Below are positions 7,256-15,738 of a stretch of 30,892 nucleotides of DNA, piece after piece. The stretch is from the NCBI GenBank assembly GCA_910585715.1, contig CAJUEX010000044.1, positions 1-30,892 of the forward strand, given 5' to 3'. The stretch is from an uncultured Lachnospiraceae bacterium (GTDB lineage: Bacteria > Bacillota > Clostridia > Lachnospirales > Lachnospiraceae). The notes below the pieces were generated by a model. The model searched no databases. It worked only from the letters and a program-made list of their open reading frames with translations, and was not told where the DNA came from. The position numbers and the translations under genes were made by a program. Position 1 is the first letter of the stretch. Each line of letters begins with the position of its first letter.

Positions 7256-8887
7256 TTAAACCAACATTCCTTTCTCAAGCTTATACACCCTATCCATTCC
7301 GTCCAAATAATTATAATCATGAGTTATTAAAATAACCGTTTTATCATAAAAATCGTTGACTATTAAATCATGTAATTTTCTATTTGAATCCATGTCCAGA
7401 TTTGAACTCGCCTCATCCAAAATAACTATCGGAGAATTTTTTACTATCGCTCTTGCAATTGCCACCTTTCTCCTTTCTCCTCCAGATATATTACTACCAT
7501 TTTTCTCAATCATATTCCCGTCCAGTTCACTTATAAAATCACACAGATTTAGCTTTTGGCATATTTCCTCTAACCTTTCAGCAGAACATTCACCATTCAT
7601 GTTAATATTGTTTAAAATGGTATCACGGAACAGATATACATCTTGACTAACAACAGCAAATAAATTTCTATATGCTTTTAAGTCCATATCTTGAATTGAT
7701 GTTCCATCAAATATTATCTCACCGGAAATTGGTGAAATAAATCTCAATAGTAAATTTATCAATGTTGTTTTTCCACTTCCATTTTCACCTATAATCGCTA
7801 TTTTATTTCCTCGCGAAATCTTAATATTGGCATTCTCTAATACTTTATTATTTCCATAACTGTAACTAACATTATTAAATTCAATATTCTCAAATTCTTT
7901 TAATACGATTTTTCCTCCTTCAGGTTCTTCCTCCGATTCCATAAACTCATATAATCTATATGCCGAAGGCAATATCCCGGCAAATAAATATTTTAAATTA
8001 AATAGTGTGGCAATAGGTCCGGTAACATACGAACTATATGAAATAAATGCGACTAAACTTCCTATTGACAATTGCGATTGGCAAACCAACCATCCGCCAA
8101 CAAAATAAAGCCCGCTATTAAGTATTGCATTTATGATAGCATCTCCTGACGAATTGTAACAATCCATTATACTGAATTTAAAATTAGACTTTATCATTTG
8201 TTCTTGCAACTCATCAAAATTACTTTTTTGAGCCTTATACATATTCCACAATTTAATTTCTTTAATACCTCCTATGATATCCCCAAACCATTCTGCAAAT
8301 TTTTTTGTATCTCCAATGTATTGCTTCATATGTATTTCTTTTTTCTTAGACGTCTTGGTTACTAAATACCATTTAACAGGTATAAACAGCAATACGACAC
8401 ATGCTAATTTTTTATCAATTATAAATAAACCGATAGCGCCGCTCACCATCTTCAACACGTAATTAGCGATGCCAATCAATCCATCATCTGCAATTATGCT
8501 CACACAATTTATATCCGTAGACAACTGGTCTATTATCTCTGTTCCATTTTTTTCATTAAAATATGAAACTTTTAGTGAAAGCAATTTCTTAAAAGCATTT
8601 TCATACAGCAATTTTTGAAAATTATTTTTAACTTTTAAGCTGATTTTTATTTGCCATATTCCAATTACCTGTTCAACCACAAGGAAAATCATCATTGCAA
8701 TTGCATACGTTGTTACTATCATCATATTTTTATATAACATTCCTCTATCCGTAATAATCTTAATCAAAATCGGATATATAAAAGCTATTACAGACCTTAT
8801 TAAAAACATAGAACAAAGTAATATTATGCTTGTTCTAAAATACGATAATCTTTTAAATAGTTTTTTTATAATTTTTTTCTTTTCCAT
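7256..8887 (-). CDS. ABC exporter (fused membrane and ATPase domains) of the RiPP cluster
   Basis: 543 residues. The N-terminal half (about 20-310) has the hydrophobic helices of a type I exporter domain; the C-terminal half is an ATPase with Walker A GENGSGKTT (367-375), Q-loop VVSQD (412-416), signature ISGGERRKVAIARA (467-480), Walker B VILDEA (488-493) and switch His523. It is a half-transporter, so a homodimer is expected. It lacks the N-terminal C39 peptidase domain of bacteriocin exporters, so leader removal must be done elsewhere, most simply by the subtilase encoded just upstream. The ribosome binding site is weak and a 142-base gap precedes the gene. Last gene of the cassette; AT-rich. 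Substrate assignment to the modified peptide is inference from context. Confidence 0.85.
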   Translation of the reverse strand: MEKKKIIKKLFKRLSYFRTSIILLCSMFLIRSVIAFIYPILIKIITDRGMLYKNMMIVTTYAIAMMIFLVVEQVIGIWQIKISLKVKNNFQKLLYENAFKKLLSLKVSYFNEKNGTEIIDQLSTDINCVSIIADDGLIGIANYVLKMVSGAIGLFIIDKKLACVVLLFIPVKWYLVTKTSKKKEIHMKQYIGDTKKFAEWFGDIIGGIKEIKLWNMYKAQKSNFDELQEQMIKSNFKFSIMDCYNSSGDAIINAILNSGLYFVGGWLVCQSQLSIGSLVAFISYSSYVTGPIATLFNLKYLFAGILPSAYRLYEFMESEEEPEGGKIVLKEFENIEFNNVSYSYGNNKVLENANIKISRGNKIAIIGENGSGKTTLINLLLRFISPISGEIIFDGTSIQDMDLKAYRNLFAVVSQDVYLFRDTILNNINMNGECSAERLEEICQKLNLCDFISELDGNMIEKNGSNISGGERRKVAIARAIVKNSPIVILDEASSNLDMDSNRKLHDLIVNDFYDKTVILITHDYNYLDGMDRVYKLEKGMLV

Positions 8888-9029
8888 TTAATCAATCCAT
8901 TGCCTTATTTGTAAATGATACTTATAACGTTTTTTAAGCAAACTTGCCTTAATAATGATTTGACATTATCACACTCTCAAATACGCTCACCACTTTCGTA
9001 GAATACGCAATCATATAAAAGTATTTTTC

Positions 9030-10148
9030 TTATTGTTCTATAAGTAAATCTACTATACATCCATAAACTTCACTGACAGTGCCGCATTTAAATTTACATT
9101 CTTCACTATAAATACAATATTCCCTTTTATTATATTCAACTACTACGTCTACAACTTCCCATATTTTTTTCACTTTAAGCCTTTCTTTATTAATACATAG
9201 CAAAAAAACATCCGCATCATAAATATATGATATTGTAGAAATAAAATCTTTTGATAATTTTTCATTTTCACTTACATACAAGTCTATAGGAATTACTTTT
9301 TTATCCAATGCCATTTCACAAAAAGACTCTTCAAGATACCCGTTTTCATAAAATTTGTTTCTTAATTCTTTCCATATTGAATAATGCTCAATAGTGAAAG
9401 CAATTATTGGCACTTCAATATTTTTCTTAATTTCAGAAGATTTTTTTAATATATTGTCAGCACGCATAACTTGTTGGCTTATTCCATTCATTAGTTTTTT
9501 ATAAATGTCTTCTAACTTCAAATTCGGTTCTTCCCATAGAATTTTTGCAATATGACCTGTAATAACTGGTGCTGCAAAACTATATCCATTACCGTTCATC
9601 GGAATTCCATAAAAAGAATCCACTTTATCATAAGCAACAAAACAATTTTCCGGATACAAATAATCACAAGCCTTATATCCGTATTCCCCCCTTTTTAGCA
9701 TGTTGGAATTATCACTTCTTACTCCAAATACTCCTTTACAGGATGCCGGATAAGATATTAAATTCAAATTATTATGTGCAGCTACAATGTAAATCCCCTT
9801 ATGTATAAGGCTCTGTATTGCTTTATTAAGTCTTTTTCCATCAAAATAATTTAATGTACCAAAACTCATATTAATAATGGATATATTTTGTCCACTGCAC
9901 CACTGCATTGCACAAAGCAAATCATCAATGGAAGCTTTATTTTGTTCAAAGATTTTTATATCTATTATTTCTATGCCTTGTATAATATTGTTTAAGATAT
10001 ATCCACAAATAGCACCATGAGTAACTCTTGTTTCATCACAATCGTATAATTCTGTTACTATTCCTTTTTGTATGGCAAAATGTGAGATATGACTTTTATT
10101 CAATTTACCTGCATAATAAATTCCATCGTCTATTATTGCTATTTTCAT
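9030..10148 (-). CDS. Subtilisin-like (S8) serine protease with a C-terminal maturation-type domain
   Basis: 372 residues, no signal peptide, so cytoplasmic. The S8 triad is visible: Asp7 in IAIIDDGI, His44 in VTHGAICG and Ser190 in GYSFAAP, with oxyanion Asn126 in AAHNN. The catalytic part is minimal and ends near residue 235. Residues about 246-372 form a second domain resembling the C-terminal half of the TIGR04066-like protein in this cluster (RNKFYENGYL here, RKKFMEKGYL there, both after a hydrophobic strand beginning with proline). Likely role: cleaving the precursor leader before export, supported by the absence of a C39 domain in the exporter. It follows the precursor gene by 70 bases containing a hairpin. 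Function is inferred from fold and context. Confidence 0.85.
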   Translation of the reverse strand: MKIAIIDDGIYYAGKLNKSHISHFAIQKGIVTELYDCDETRVTHGAICGYILNNIIQGIEIIDIKIFEQNKASIDDLLCAMQWCSGQNISIINMSFGTLNYFDGKRLNKAIQSLIHKGIYIVAAHNNLNLISYPASCKGVFGVRSDNSNMLKRGEYGYKACDYLYPENCFVAYDKVDSFYGIPMNGNGYSFAAPVITGHIAKILWEEPNLKLEDIYKKLMNGISQQVMRADNILKKSSEIKKNIEVPIIAFTIEHYSIWKELRNKFYENGYLEESFCEMALDKKVIPIDLYVSENEKLSKDFISTISYIYDADVFLLCINKERLKVKKIWEVVDVVVEYNKREYCIYSEECKFKCGTVSEVYGCIVDLLIEQ

Positions 10149-10180
10149 TACAAAAAATCCTTCTTAATTTGAAAAAGTGA

Positions 10181-10207
10181 GAATGGCAGACTAATCATCT
10201 GCCATTC
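10181..10207 (-). terminator. Hairpin between the precursor and protease genes (attenuator or mRNA stabiliser)
   Basis: Perfect 10-bp inverted repeat GAATGGCAGA / TCTGCCATTC with a 7-base loop, 11 bases after the precursor stop codon. In the transcript it is followed after four bases by five U residues, a weak U-tract. A leaky terminator or a 3'-end-protecting hairpin at this place would give more precursor mRNA than protease and exporter mRNA, as known in several bacteriocin operons. Confidence 0.6.
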
Positions 10208-10218
10208 TACATAGACTC

Positions 10219-10389
10219 TCAGTTTTTTTGTGCTGCAATGAGCATATTACCATGATATGACATTACATTAAGATAATCAGCAGCCGTAGAGACTCCACAC
10301 CCAGAACAGTTCGTGCCTATACAATTATTGCAACCATATAATTGCAAAGTTCTTTGCTCTCTGTTCTTTCTTTTGAGCACTTTTTTCAT
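10219..10389 (-). CDS. Cys-rich RiPP precursor peptide, 56 residues (below usual ORF size cut-offs)
   Basis: Begins MKKVLKRKNREQRTLQLYG, then a cysteine cluster CNNCIGTNCSGC (Cys20, 23, 28, 31; CX2C-X4-CX2C), then GVSTAADYLNV and a tail ending IAAQKN. A strong GGAAGGAG site lies 7 bases before the ATG. A basic, cysteine-free N-terminus followed by a Gly/Cys/Ser/Thr-rich region is the usual leader-core layout of radical SAM-modified peptides. It sits between the ACP-like gene (19 bases) and the S8 protease, the place expected for the substrate. It fits the clostridial Cys-rich peptide class (Clo7bot / CLI_3235 type, TIGR04065) by context; this assignment is from memory of the family, not a search. 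The core boundary and the modification (thioether, other crosslink or metal binding) cannot be read from the sequence. Confidence 0.85.
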   Translation of the reverse strand: MKKVLKRKNREQRTLQLYGCNNCIGTNCSGCGVSTAADYLNVMSYHGNMLIAAQKN

Positions 10390-10408
10390 ATGTATTCTCC
10401 TTCCTCTT

Positions 10409-10678
10409 TTAATATTTATTTATAATACATTTTGAAATAATTTCCAAAATATTATTATAAATATCAAATTTTCCTTCTAATATAACTTCATCAGGAATTT
10501 CTATTTTAAATTCTTCTTCTATCAAATAGTATAGATGAACTAATTCGCGGGCAGTTAAACCTACTTTTTTCCCAAGCAGCTTTTCATTTTTCAGCTCTTT
10601 ATTTTTAGCAAAATCTATACCTATTATCTCATCAAAAATTTTTTCCAATTTTGAATCAAGTATTTCATTAGAAACCAT
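10409..10678 (-). CDS. Acyl-carrier-like protein lacking the phosphopantetheine serine
   Basis: 89 residues with the ACP four-helix pattern; EEEFKIEIPDE (54-64) matches the end of helix II and the following loop of true ACPs almost exactly. Counting back from this block, the carrier serine of the DSL motif falls on Ala43 (sequence GLTARELVHL), so no holo form is expected. It corresponds to the peptide maturation system ACP-related family (TIGR04069) by context and features. Likely a protein-protein adaptor rather than an acyl carrier (inference). Good AAAGGAAG ribosome binding site; 12 bases after the TIGR04066-like gene. Confidence 0.8.
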   Translation of the reverse strand: MVSNEILDSKLEKIFDEIIGIDFAKNKELKNEKLLGKKVGLTARELVHLYYLIEEEFKIEIPDEVILEGKFDIYNNILEIISKCIINKY

Positions 10679-10690
10679 TTTAACTTCCTT

Positions 10691-11752
10691 TCATTTACTA
10701 AGAATATTAATTATATGGTCAACTACCGCCTCCATAACCTTATCATCTTTCATATTCATAACATTATTCTTATTGAGAGCTTTGATTTTTTTTTCAACTA
10801 TTTGAGGGTCAATAGACAAAAATCCTCTCTTTCCATAATCAAAAAGTGTTTGTGTATCTATAACATTTGCTGCAACATGGCAATATCTAATATCTAAATC
10901 AAATTTATACTTCATATCATGCTTTAACAAAGAATAATTCTTATCTAAATCAGTATCATAAAGCATACACATAATTGCTATATCACTTGAAACTGCATTT
11001 GTTATTTCATATGCTAATATCCCAAAATTATTATGGTTCACATTATCAAATGGGATTAATCCTCCCGGAATGCCAATTATGATAAGCTCTGGTTCTTCAC
11101 TCAGCTCAACACTCTTAACATAATGGTTATAACGTATAATCTTATCCGTTTCACTTAAAGTTGAATCAAACAAAAATTGTGGTAGAGAATGCATTCCATA
11201 TATTTCACTATCATTTCTGGAAGTTATTGATGAAACCAAATAACCTTTTTCCATAAATTTTTTTCTGGCTGCCATTTGAATCTCAAACTTATCTGTATTT
11301 TCATCAAGTCCACATATTACCAATACTGGTGTATTAATAGTAATACATCTATCAGGCATCTCAATCTCATTAATTTTCTTCTTATATTTACTTGATAAAT
11401 CTAAATCAGGCGGAATCATTCTATATGCCTTTTCATATTGCTCTTGTTTCCTTCTCCTTGTAAACAATATCTTTTTATCATTTTCTATTGCAGTTTCTAA
11501 TTTTTCCCATAATACCTTTTCCGGCAACTCATGTATTGTATCTTCAACAAACCATACAGCAGTACAAGCAGACAAATTATGTATAAAATCCGTCTTTACC
11601 GCTAGTTCGCCACCTGAATAGGATACCTTTTCTCCTTCCAGTCCCCAACCTCTCGGACTAACCAATTTGCATATTTGGTCAGATATCAATTCTTGATGTC
11701 TGACATAGGGCTCATACATTTTGCCATATGGATATATCATTATTTTTTCCAA
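10691..11752 (-). CDS. Peptide maturation system protein, TIGR04066-like
   Basis: 353 residues from a TTG start at 11752 (MEKIMIYPYGKMY), which has AGG seven bases upstream; an ATG at 11740 is an alternative. The N-terminal domain (1-130) has no recognisable catalytic motif. From residue 140 a Rossmann-like pattern appears (TPVLVICGLDENTDKFEIQM, then RKKFMEKGYLVSS, then PELIIIGIPGGLIPF), a nucleotide-binding-like layout. The name comes from the known gene neighbourhood (radical SAM maturase, ACP-related protein, Cys-rich precursor); its biochemical role is unknown to me. Its C-terminal half has a counterpart in the S8 protease. Cytoplasmic, no membrane helix; AT-rich like its neighbours. Confidence 0.7.
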   Translation of the reverse strand: MEKIMIYPYGKMYEPYVRHQELISDQICKLVSPRGWGLEGEKVSYSGGELAVKTDFIHNLSACTAVWFVEDTIHELPEKVLWEKLETAIENDKKILFTRRRKQEQYEKAYRMIPPDLDLSSKYKKKINEIEMPDRCITINTPVLVICGLDENTDKFEIQMAARKKFMEKGYLVSSITSRNDSEIYGMHSLPQFLFDSTLSETDKIIRYNHYVKSVELSEEPELIIIGIPGGLIPFDNVNHNNFGILAYEITNAVSSDIAIMCMLYDTDLDKNYSLLKHDMKYKFDLDIRYCHVAANVIDTQTLFDYGKRGFLSIDPQIVEKKIKALNKNNVMNMKDDKVMEAVVDHIINILSK

Positions 11753-11767
11753 CTGTATACCTGCTTT

Positions 11768-13177
11768 CTAATAATCCAATTCATATTTGTATCCCAATTC
11801 TTTTAAAGCAATGTAATCCAATAATTCTTGTTCCACCTGTTTTCTTACTTTATCACATAATATTTTTATCTTTTCTTTCGATATTTCTTCCCCGTCATCA
11901 GCCTGCGAAACACATATACTGCAATAATAGTAAGCCCAACACTTCCTGCAGTCTTCCGATGTTTTTTTCTCTATGTTGAGTAACTCCAATGCTTTTTGCA
12001 GATTTATTCCTTGATTTATATTCCCAAGACTAGTTGCACCTGATGTCTCACTTACTCTTTCACACGGAAAAAAATTTCCATCTACTGATACAAATAGCCT
12101 TTTAACCCCTGGAAGACATGGACCTCCTCGATGATTCTTTGAGGCAATGCTTTTTTGATGGTAGTCCATCATCTTAGCAATACGCTTATGAGTTAAGAAA
12201 TAGTTAAGCACCAAGGGCGACACATATTGCATTTCTATCTTTCCCAATTTCCACAAGAAAAGCTTAAATACTTCGTATTCTGATTCTTCAATAAACTTTT
12301 CACTGTACTCCATTTTATTTTTGGCATAATTATCACTAATTGTAGAAGATAAAAATGCCATATTATCAAATAAGGTACTATTTTTAAAGAATCGACTGAC
12401 TTCATCAAAGCTATTTGTAGGATCCATTACTGTGTTAAAAGAAATCATTTTATTACAATACTCTGGATAGCTCTTCTTAATTTTATCTAAATTTCTTATT
12501 ATAATATCAAATGATCCATTGCCATTACTAAATTTTCTGTGTTTATCATGAATATTTTTAGATCCATCTATACTAATCAAGATTCTAATATTGTGTTCTA
12601 CTAAAAATGGAATTTTTTCATCCGTCAATAACATTCCGTTAGTTGTAAAATTAAAAAATACTTTTCTTCCCTCAGCTTCTCTCTCAACATACTCTACGCA
12701 CTTCCTAATCAATTCAAATTCTAATAACGGTTCACCGCCATAAAAACTTACTGCGATTTGCTCAGTTTCCTGTGAATTTTTGATTAAATAATCAATTGCT
12801 TTTTGAGCAACATCCCATTTCATTTGCTTGTCAGAGTGTTGTCTATTATAATAATTTCCTGAATATACACAATATTCACAATTTAAGTTACATTTTTGTG
12901 TAACTTGCAAAGTAATATGTGATAATTTGTGTTTTAAATATGAAGAATAATATTCTGATACAGGATGCTCTGATATCATTACATGGTCTTCCTTTAGATA
13001 ACCATCCTCTATAAGCTGTTTTACACTTCTCTGAGTATTGATATCAGGCAGAAAATTATCTCCGTCTAAATATTTATATACATCTTCTGAAACTGCAATT
13101 ATTTGATTTGTATTTACATCATAAACATAATATCCAAAGGTACTTTTTAATAAATGGATAAAGGGTTTGTTTTCCAT
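11768..13177 (-). CDS. Radical SAM/SPASM peptide maturase (CcpM-like)
   Basis: 469 residues. The radical SAM cluster motif CNLNCEYC has Cys96, 100 and 103, followed by the SAM-binding YGGEP (146-150). The SPASM part has Cys354, 372, 410, 413, 419, 422 and 441, enough for two auxiliary [4Fe-4S] clusters, as in thioether- and crosslink-forming RiPP enzymes. Residues 1-75 look like a PqqD-type recognition domain (strands, then VYKYLDGDN and a helix-rich LIEDGYL) that would bind the precursor leader. Cytoplasmic, needs reductant. First gene of the AT-rich cassette, 28 bases after the MacB-like permease gene, with an AAAGGA site. Class is clear; the bond it makes is not. Confidence 0.88.
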   Translation of the reverse strand: MENKPFIHLLKSTFGYYVYDVNTNQIIAVSEDVYKYLDGDNFLPDINTQRSVKQLIEDGYLKEDHVMISEHPVSEYYSSYLKHKLSHITLQVTQKCNLNCEYCVYSGNYYNRQHSDKQMKWDVAQKAIDYLIKNSQETEQIAVSFYGGEPLLEFELIRKCVEYVEREAEGRKVFFNFTTNGMLLTDEKIPFLVEHNIRILISIDGSKNIHDKHRKFSNGNGSFDIIIRNLDKIKKSYPEYCNKMISFNTVMDPTNSFDEVSRFFKNSTLFDNMAFLSSTISDNYAKNKMEYSEKFIEESEYEVFKLFLWKLGKIEMQYVSPLVLNYFLTHKRIAKMMDYHQKSIASKNHRGGPCLPGVKRLFVSVDGNFFPCERVSETSGATSLGNINQGINLQKALELLNIEKKTSEDCRKCWAYYYCSICVSQADDGEEISKEKIKILCDKVRKQVEQELLDYIALKELGYKYELDY

Positions 13178-13205
13178 ATAAATATCCTTTCACCTAATTA
13201 TCTGC

Positions 13206-15056
13206 TTATTCCTTATCATTTGCGCCAGAAAGTAATGCCATGGGTTCCAGCCGTAAAATTTGATTCGTGTTATATACCATAATGCCCGTTCCCATAGCAA
13301 CCAGGAACAAGGCACATAATCCAAAAACGGGAAATGCCATAGAGATATCCTGTTTCACTTCAAAATCACTTTTTACATCTGATACATTCACATTACTATA
13401 AGTCATATCATAACCTGTCTGCCGGAAATCCTCCCGGGAAATACCATCGGCAAACACGCCCCCCAAAGCACATCCCAAAAGGCTGCCTGTCAGCAGAATC
13501 ATAAACATCCCTGCCGTCAGGGACATTCGACAATTTCCTTTTGAAACACCCATACAACGCTCAACTGCAATTCTTTTTTTCTGTTTTGCTATAAACAGAT
13601 GGTTAAACAGGAGCAACAGGAAAATACTGATACTAAGTCCAACGCCGCAAAGGAGAATTGACATGGATTTCATCTGGATAATCCCACTTTTTAATTCACT
13701 GTACCCTCTGTCATAAAAGGTGATATCCAAATCCGGAATACCCTGCTTCTCCCATTTCTCCATAAATTTATCAATGCTTCCGTTTGGTATCTGAAAAGAA
13801 GTGGTGCTCCCTTTCATAGGCCCATAGGCTAAAATATTGCAGCAATCACGGTTTTGAATGGAATTCATCGGTACAATCATCTCGTCTCCTGCCATTTGAT
13901 AATTTCCAAAACTCTCTCCCAAAACCGTATCATAAATGCCTACAATTTTGTATGTATTCTCTTCAAAAACTTCCGGCACTTCCCCATCCGCATTTAAGAT
14001 ATTAAAACTAAATCCCTGTTCACCATTGAGCCCATAATTCCTGCTGGCCGCATCCTTGGCATTTGTATAATACAAGGCAGTATGGACAACATCACCTACA
14101 GACAGGTTATTATTTTGTGCAAACGTCTGGGAAATCAGACATACCTTTTCTCCCGCTTCATATTCTTCCTGCGAAATATCATTTCCTTCACATATATAGG
14201 CATCCCCTCGCTGAAAAGGTATGAGCAGCATTGTTGCTCCTGTTCCGGTTACCGGAAATGTCTTACCAGTCAAAGACTGCCCATCAGCATAATTTAAATA
14301 CCGTTTTCCTTCCTCCGACTGATAAAAGCCGGGAACTACTTCATAATATGCCGAAGGCTCCATAAGGATATCCTCCATCATCTCACCGTCTTCCGTATAC
14401 TGAGAGGTCTCAAGAGGACTTGGAGCATATTCTAATGTGCGGATTGCATTCCCTATATGTCCGCCATGAGTTTCCCCTATAAATCCCAGCTGTGCAACAT
14501 AAGTTTTGTCCTTGGATAAGGGGAGCGGGTTTTCATTGGTATGATCGCAAAACCATACATAATTGTCTTCCAGATTTTTATCTCCGCTTAATATCCTGGT
14601 CACATGGACTTGTACCGATTCATTGGGAATGCAGTCTTCCACAGGAGAAAATTCTGCAATGACAACCCAAAAATCCGCATTATCGGAACAAACCAGCCGG
14701 TACTCCGGTGCATAAGATGCATAATAGCTCCTTTTTTCAGGTCCCCTTATATAATCAGCCCCCTCAAACTGCAATATCGAAACCGGATATATATAATCAT
14801 ATTGCGGACTCTGGAAGATTTCATAATCCCTTCTCCCTGCATCCCACTCCGTGTCCTGCCTAATAGACACCGGCTTCTGCTCCACAGTTCCGATTGTAAA
14901 GAAAGAAGCCTCATATTCTTTTAAATTCTGATTGCTTCTAAGCCAAAGATTGGCTCCCACAGTAAGCAACGCCCCTGAGCATATAATCAGCAGCAAAAAC
15001 ACAAAAGTTTTTACAGGTGTACGAAACATCTGCCTGATACTGTTCCTAACAATCAT
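13206..15056 (-). CDS. FtsX-like ABC permease (large subunit of MacB-type transporter)
   Basis: 616 residues. One N-terminal helix (about 17-36), a long extracytoplasmic domain (about 40-460) and a C-terminal FtsX bundle of three helices (near 466-485, 510-530 and 570-595) with KQKKRIAVERCMGVSKG between the first two. This is the MacB layout: mechanotransmission transporters that act on peptides, lipoproteins or antibiotics at the membrane exterior. Overlaps the ATPase gene by 4 bases (ATGA) and is followed after 28 bases by the maturase gene, suggesting export or immunity for the modified peptide, though its G+C content is higher than that of the cassette. Substrate unknown. Confidence 0.82.
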   Translation of the reverse strand: MIVRNSIRQMFRTPVKTFVFLLLIICSGALLTVGANLWLRSNQNLKEYEASFFTIGTVEQKPVSIRQDTEWDAGRRDYEIFQSPQYDYIYPVSILQFEGADYIRGPEKRSYYASYAPEYRLVCSDNADFWVVIAEFSPVEDCIPNESVQVHVTRILSGDKNLEDNYVWFCDHTNENPLPLSKDKTYVAQLGFIGETHGGHIGNAIRTLEYAPSPLETSQYTEDGEMMEDILMEPSAYYEVVPGFYQSEEGKRYLNYADGQSLTGKTFPVTGTGATMLLIPFQRGDAYICEGNDISQEEYEAGEKVCLISQTFAQNNNLSVGDVVHTALYYTNAKDAASRNYGLNGEQGFSFNILNADGEVPEVFEENTYKIVGIYDTVLGESFGNYQMAGDEMIVPMNSIQNRDCCNILAYGPMKGSTTSFQIPNGSIDKFMEKWEKQGIPDLDITFYDRGYSELKSGIIQMKSMSILLCGVGLSISIFLLLLFNHLFIAKQKKRIAVERCMGVSKGNCRMSLTAGMFMILLTGSLLGCALGGVFADGISREDFRQTGYDMTYSNVNVSDVKSDFEVKQDISMAFPVFGLCALFLVAMGTGIMVYNTNQILRLEPMALLSGANDKE

Positions 15057-15730
15057 TTTGTCCTCACCTCAAACAGTCTGCCGTCCTGCATTCTCAACAC
15101 CACATCGGACGCATCTGCAACGATTTCATTATGTGTAACGATAATAACCGCCTTCTTTTCTTCCTGTGCCATTTTCTTCATCAAATCAATAATAATCTTT
15201 TCATTTTCACTGTCCAGATTCCCTGTTGGCTCATCCGCCAGAAGAATCTGTCCTTCGGAAGACATTGCCCTGGCAATGGCACAGCGCTGTTGCTGACCCC
15301 CGCTAAGCATGGCGGGATATTTTTGAAACGTTTCCTCTGTCATCCCTACTGAAAGCAGCAATTCTTCTGCTTCTTTTTTCGCTTTCCTTCTATTCTTTCC
15401 CTGCAGTTCCATTGGAAACATTACATTTTCCACAGCTGTCAAAAGCGGAAACAGATGAAATGCCTGATAAACAATTGACACCTTTTTCATACGGTACTCA
15501 TCACGATTGATAAGAGACATATCCTTATCTTCTACCAGTATCCTTCCCAATGCAGGCAACTCCATCCCTGCCAACAAGGACAAAAAGGTACTTTTGCCGC
15601 TGCCGGACTTTCCAATAATCGAATACATCAATCCCGTTTCAAAGCCACAGGACACATCTGAAAGTGCCTGTGTTGCCTGGTATTTGGAACGGTATTCATA
15701 GCTTACATGCTCAGCTCTTATTATCTCCAT
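15053..15730 (-). CDS. ABC transporter ATPase, MacB/LolD type
   Basis: 225 residues, a single ATPase domain: Walker A GKSGSGKS (40-47), Q-loop Gln89, signature LSGGQQQRCAIARA (142-155), Walker B ILLADEPTGNLDS (162-174) and switch His200. The LADEPTGNLD form is typical of the MacB/LolD group that works with FtsX permeases. It lies between two such permeases, 8 bases after the first and overlapping the second by 4 bases, so the three form one transporter. Cytoplasmic face of the membrane. Confidence 0.93.
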   Translation of the reverse strand: MEIIRAEHVSYEYRSKYQATQALSDVSCGFETGLMYSIIGKSGSGKSTFLSLLAGMELPALGRILVEDKDMSLINRDEYRMKKVSIVYQAFHLFPLLTAVENVMFPMELQGKNRRKAKKEAEELLLSVGMTEETFQKYPAMLSGGQQQRCAIARAMSSEGQILLADEPTGNLDSENEKIIIDLMKKMAQEEKKAVIIVTHNEIVADASDVVLRMQDGRLFEVRTK

Positions 15731-15738
15731 AGTCCCTC

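Noticed and set aside
8949..9014. 21-codon ORF (MIAYSTKVVSVFESVIMSNHY) between the protease and exporter genes, considered as a second small peptide
   Set aside because: No ribosome binding site, no cysteine, no leader-core pattern; probably chance in an AT-rich 142-base gap that also has only weak small hairpins.
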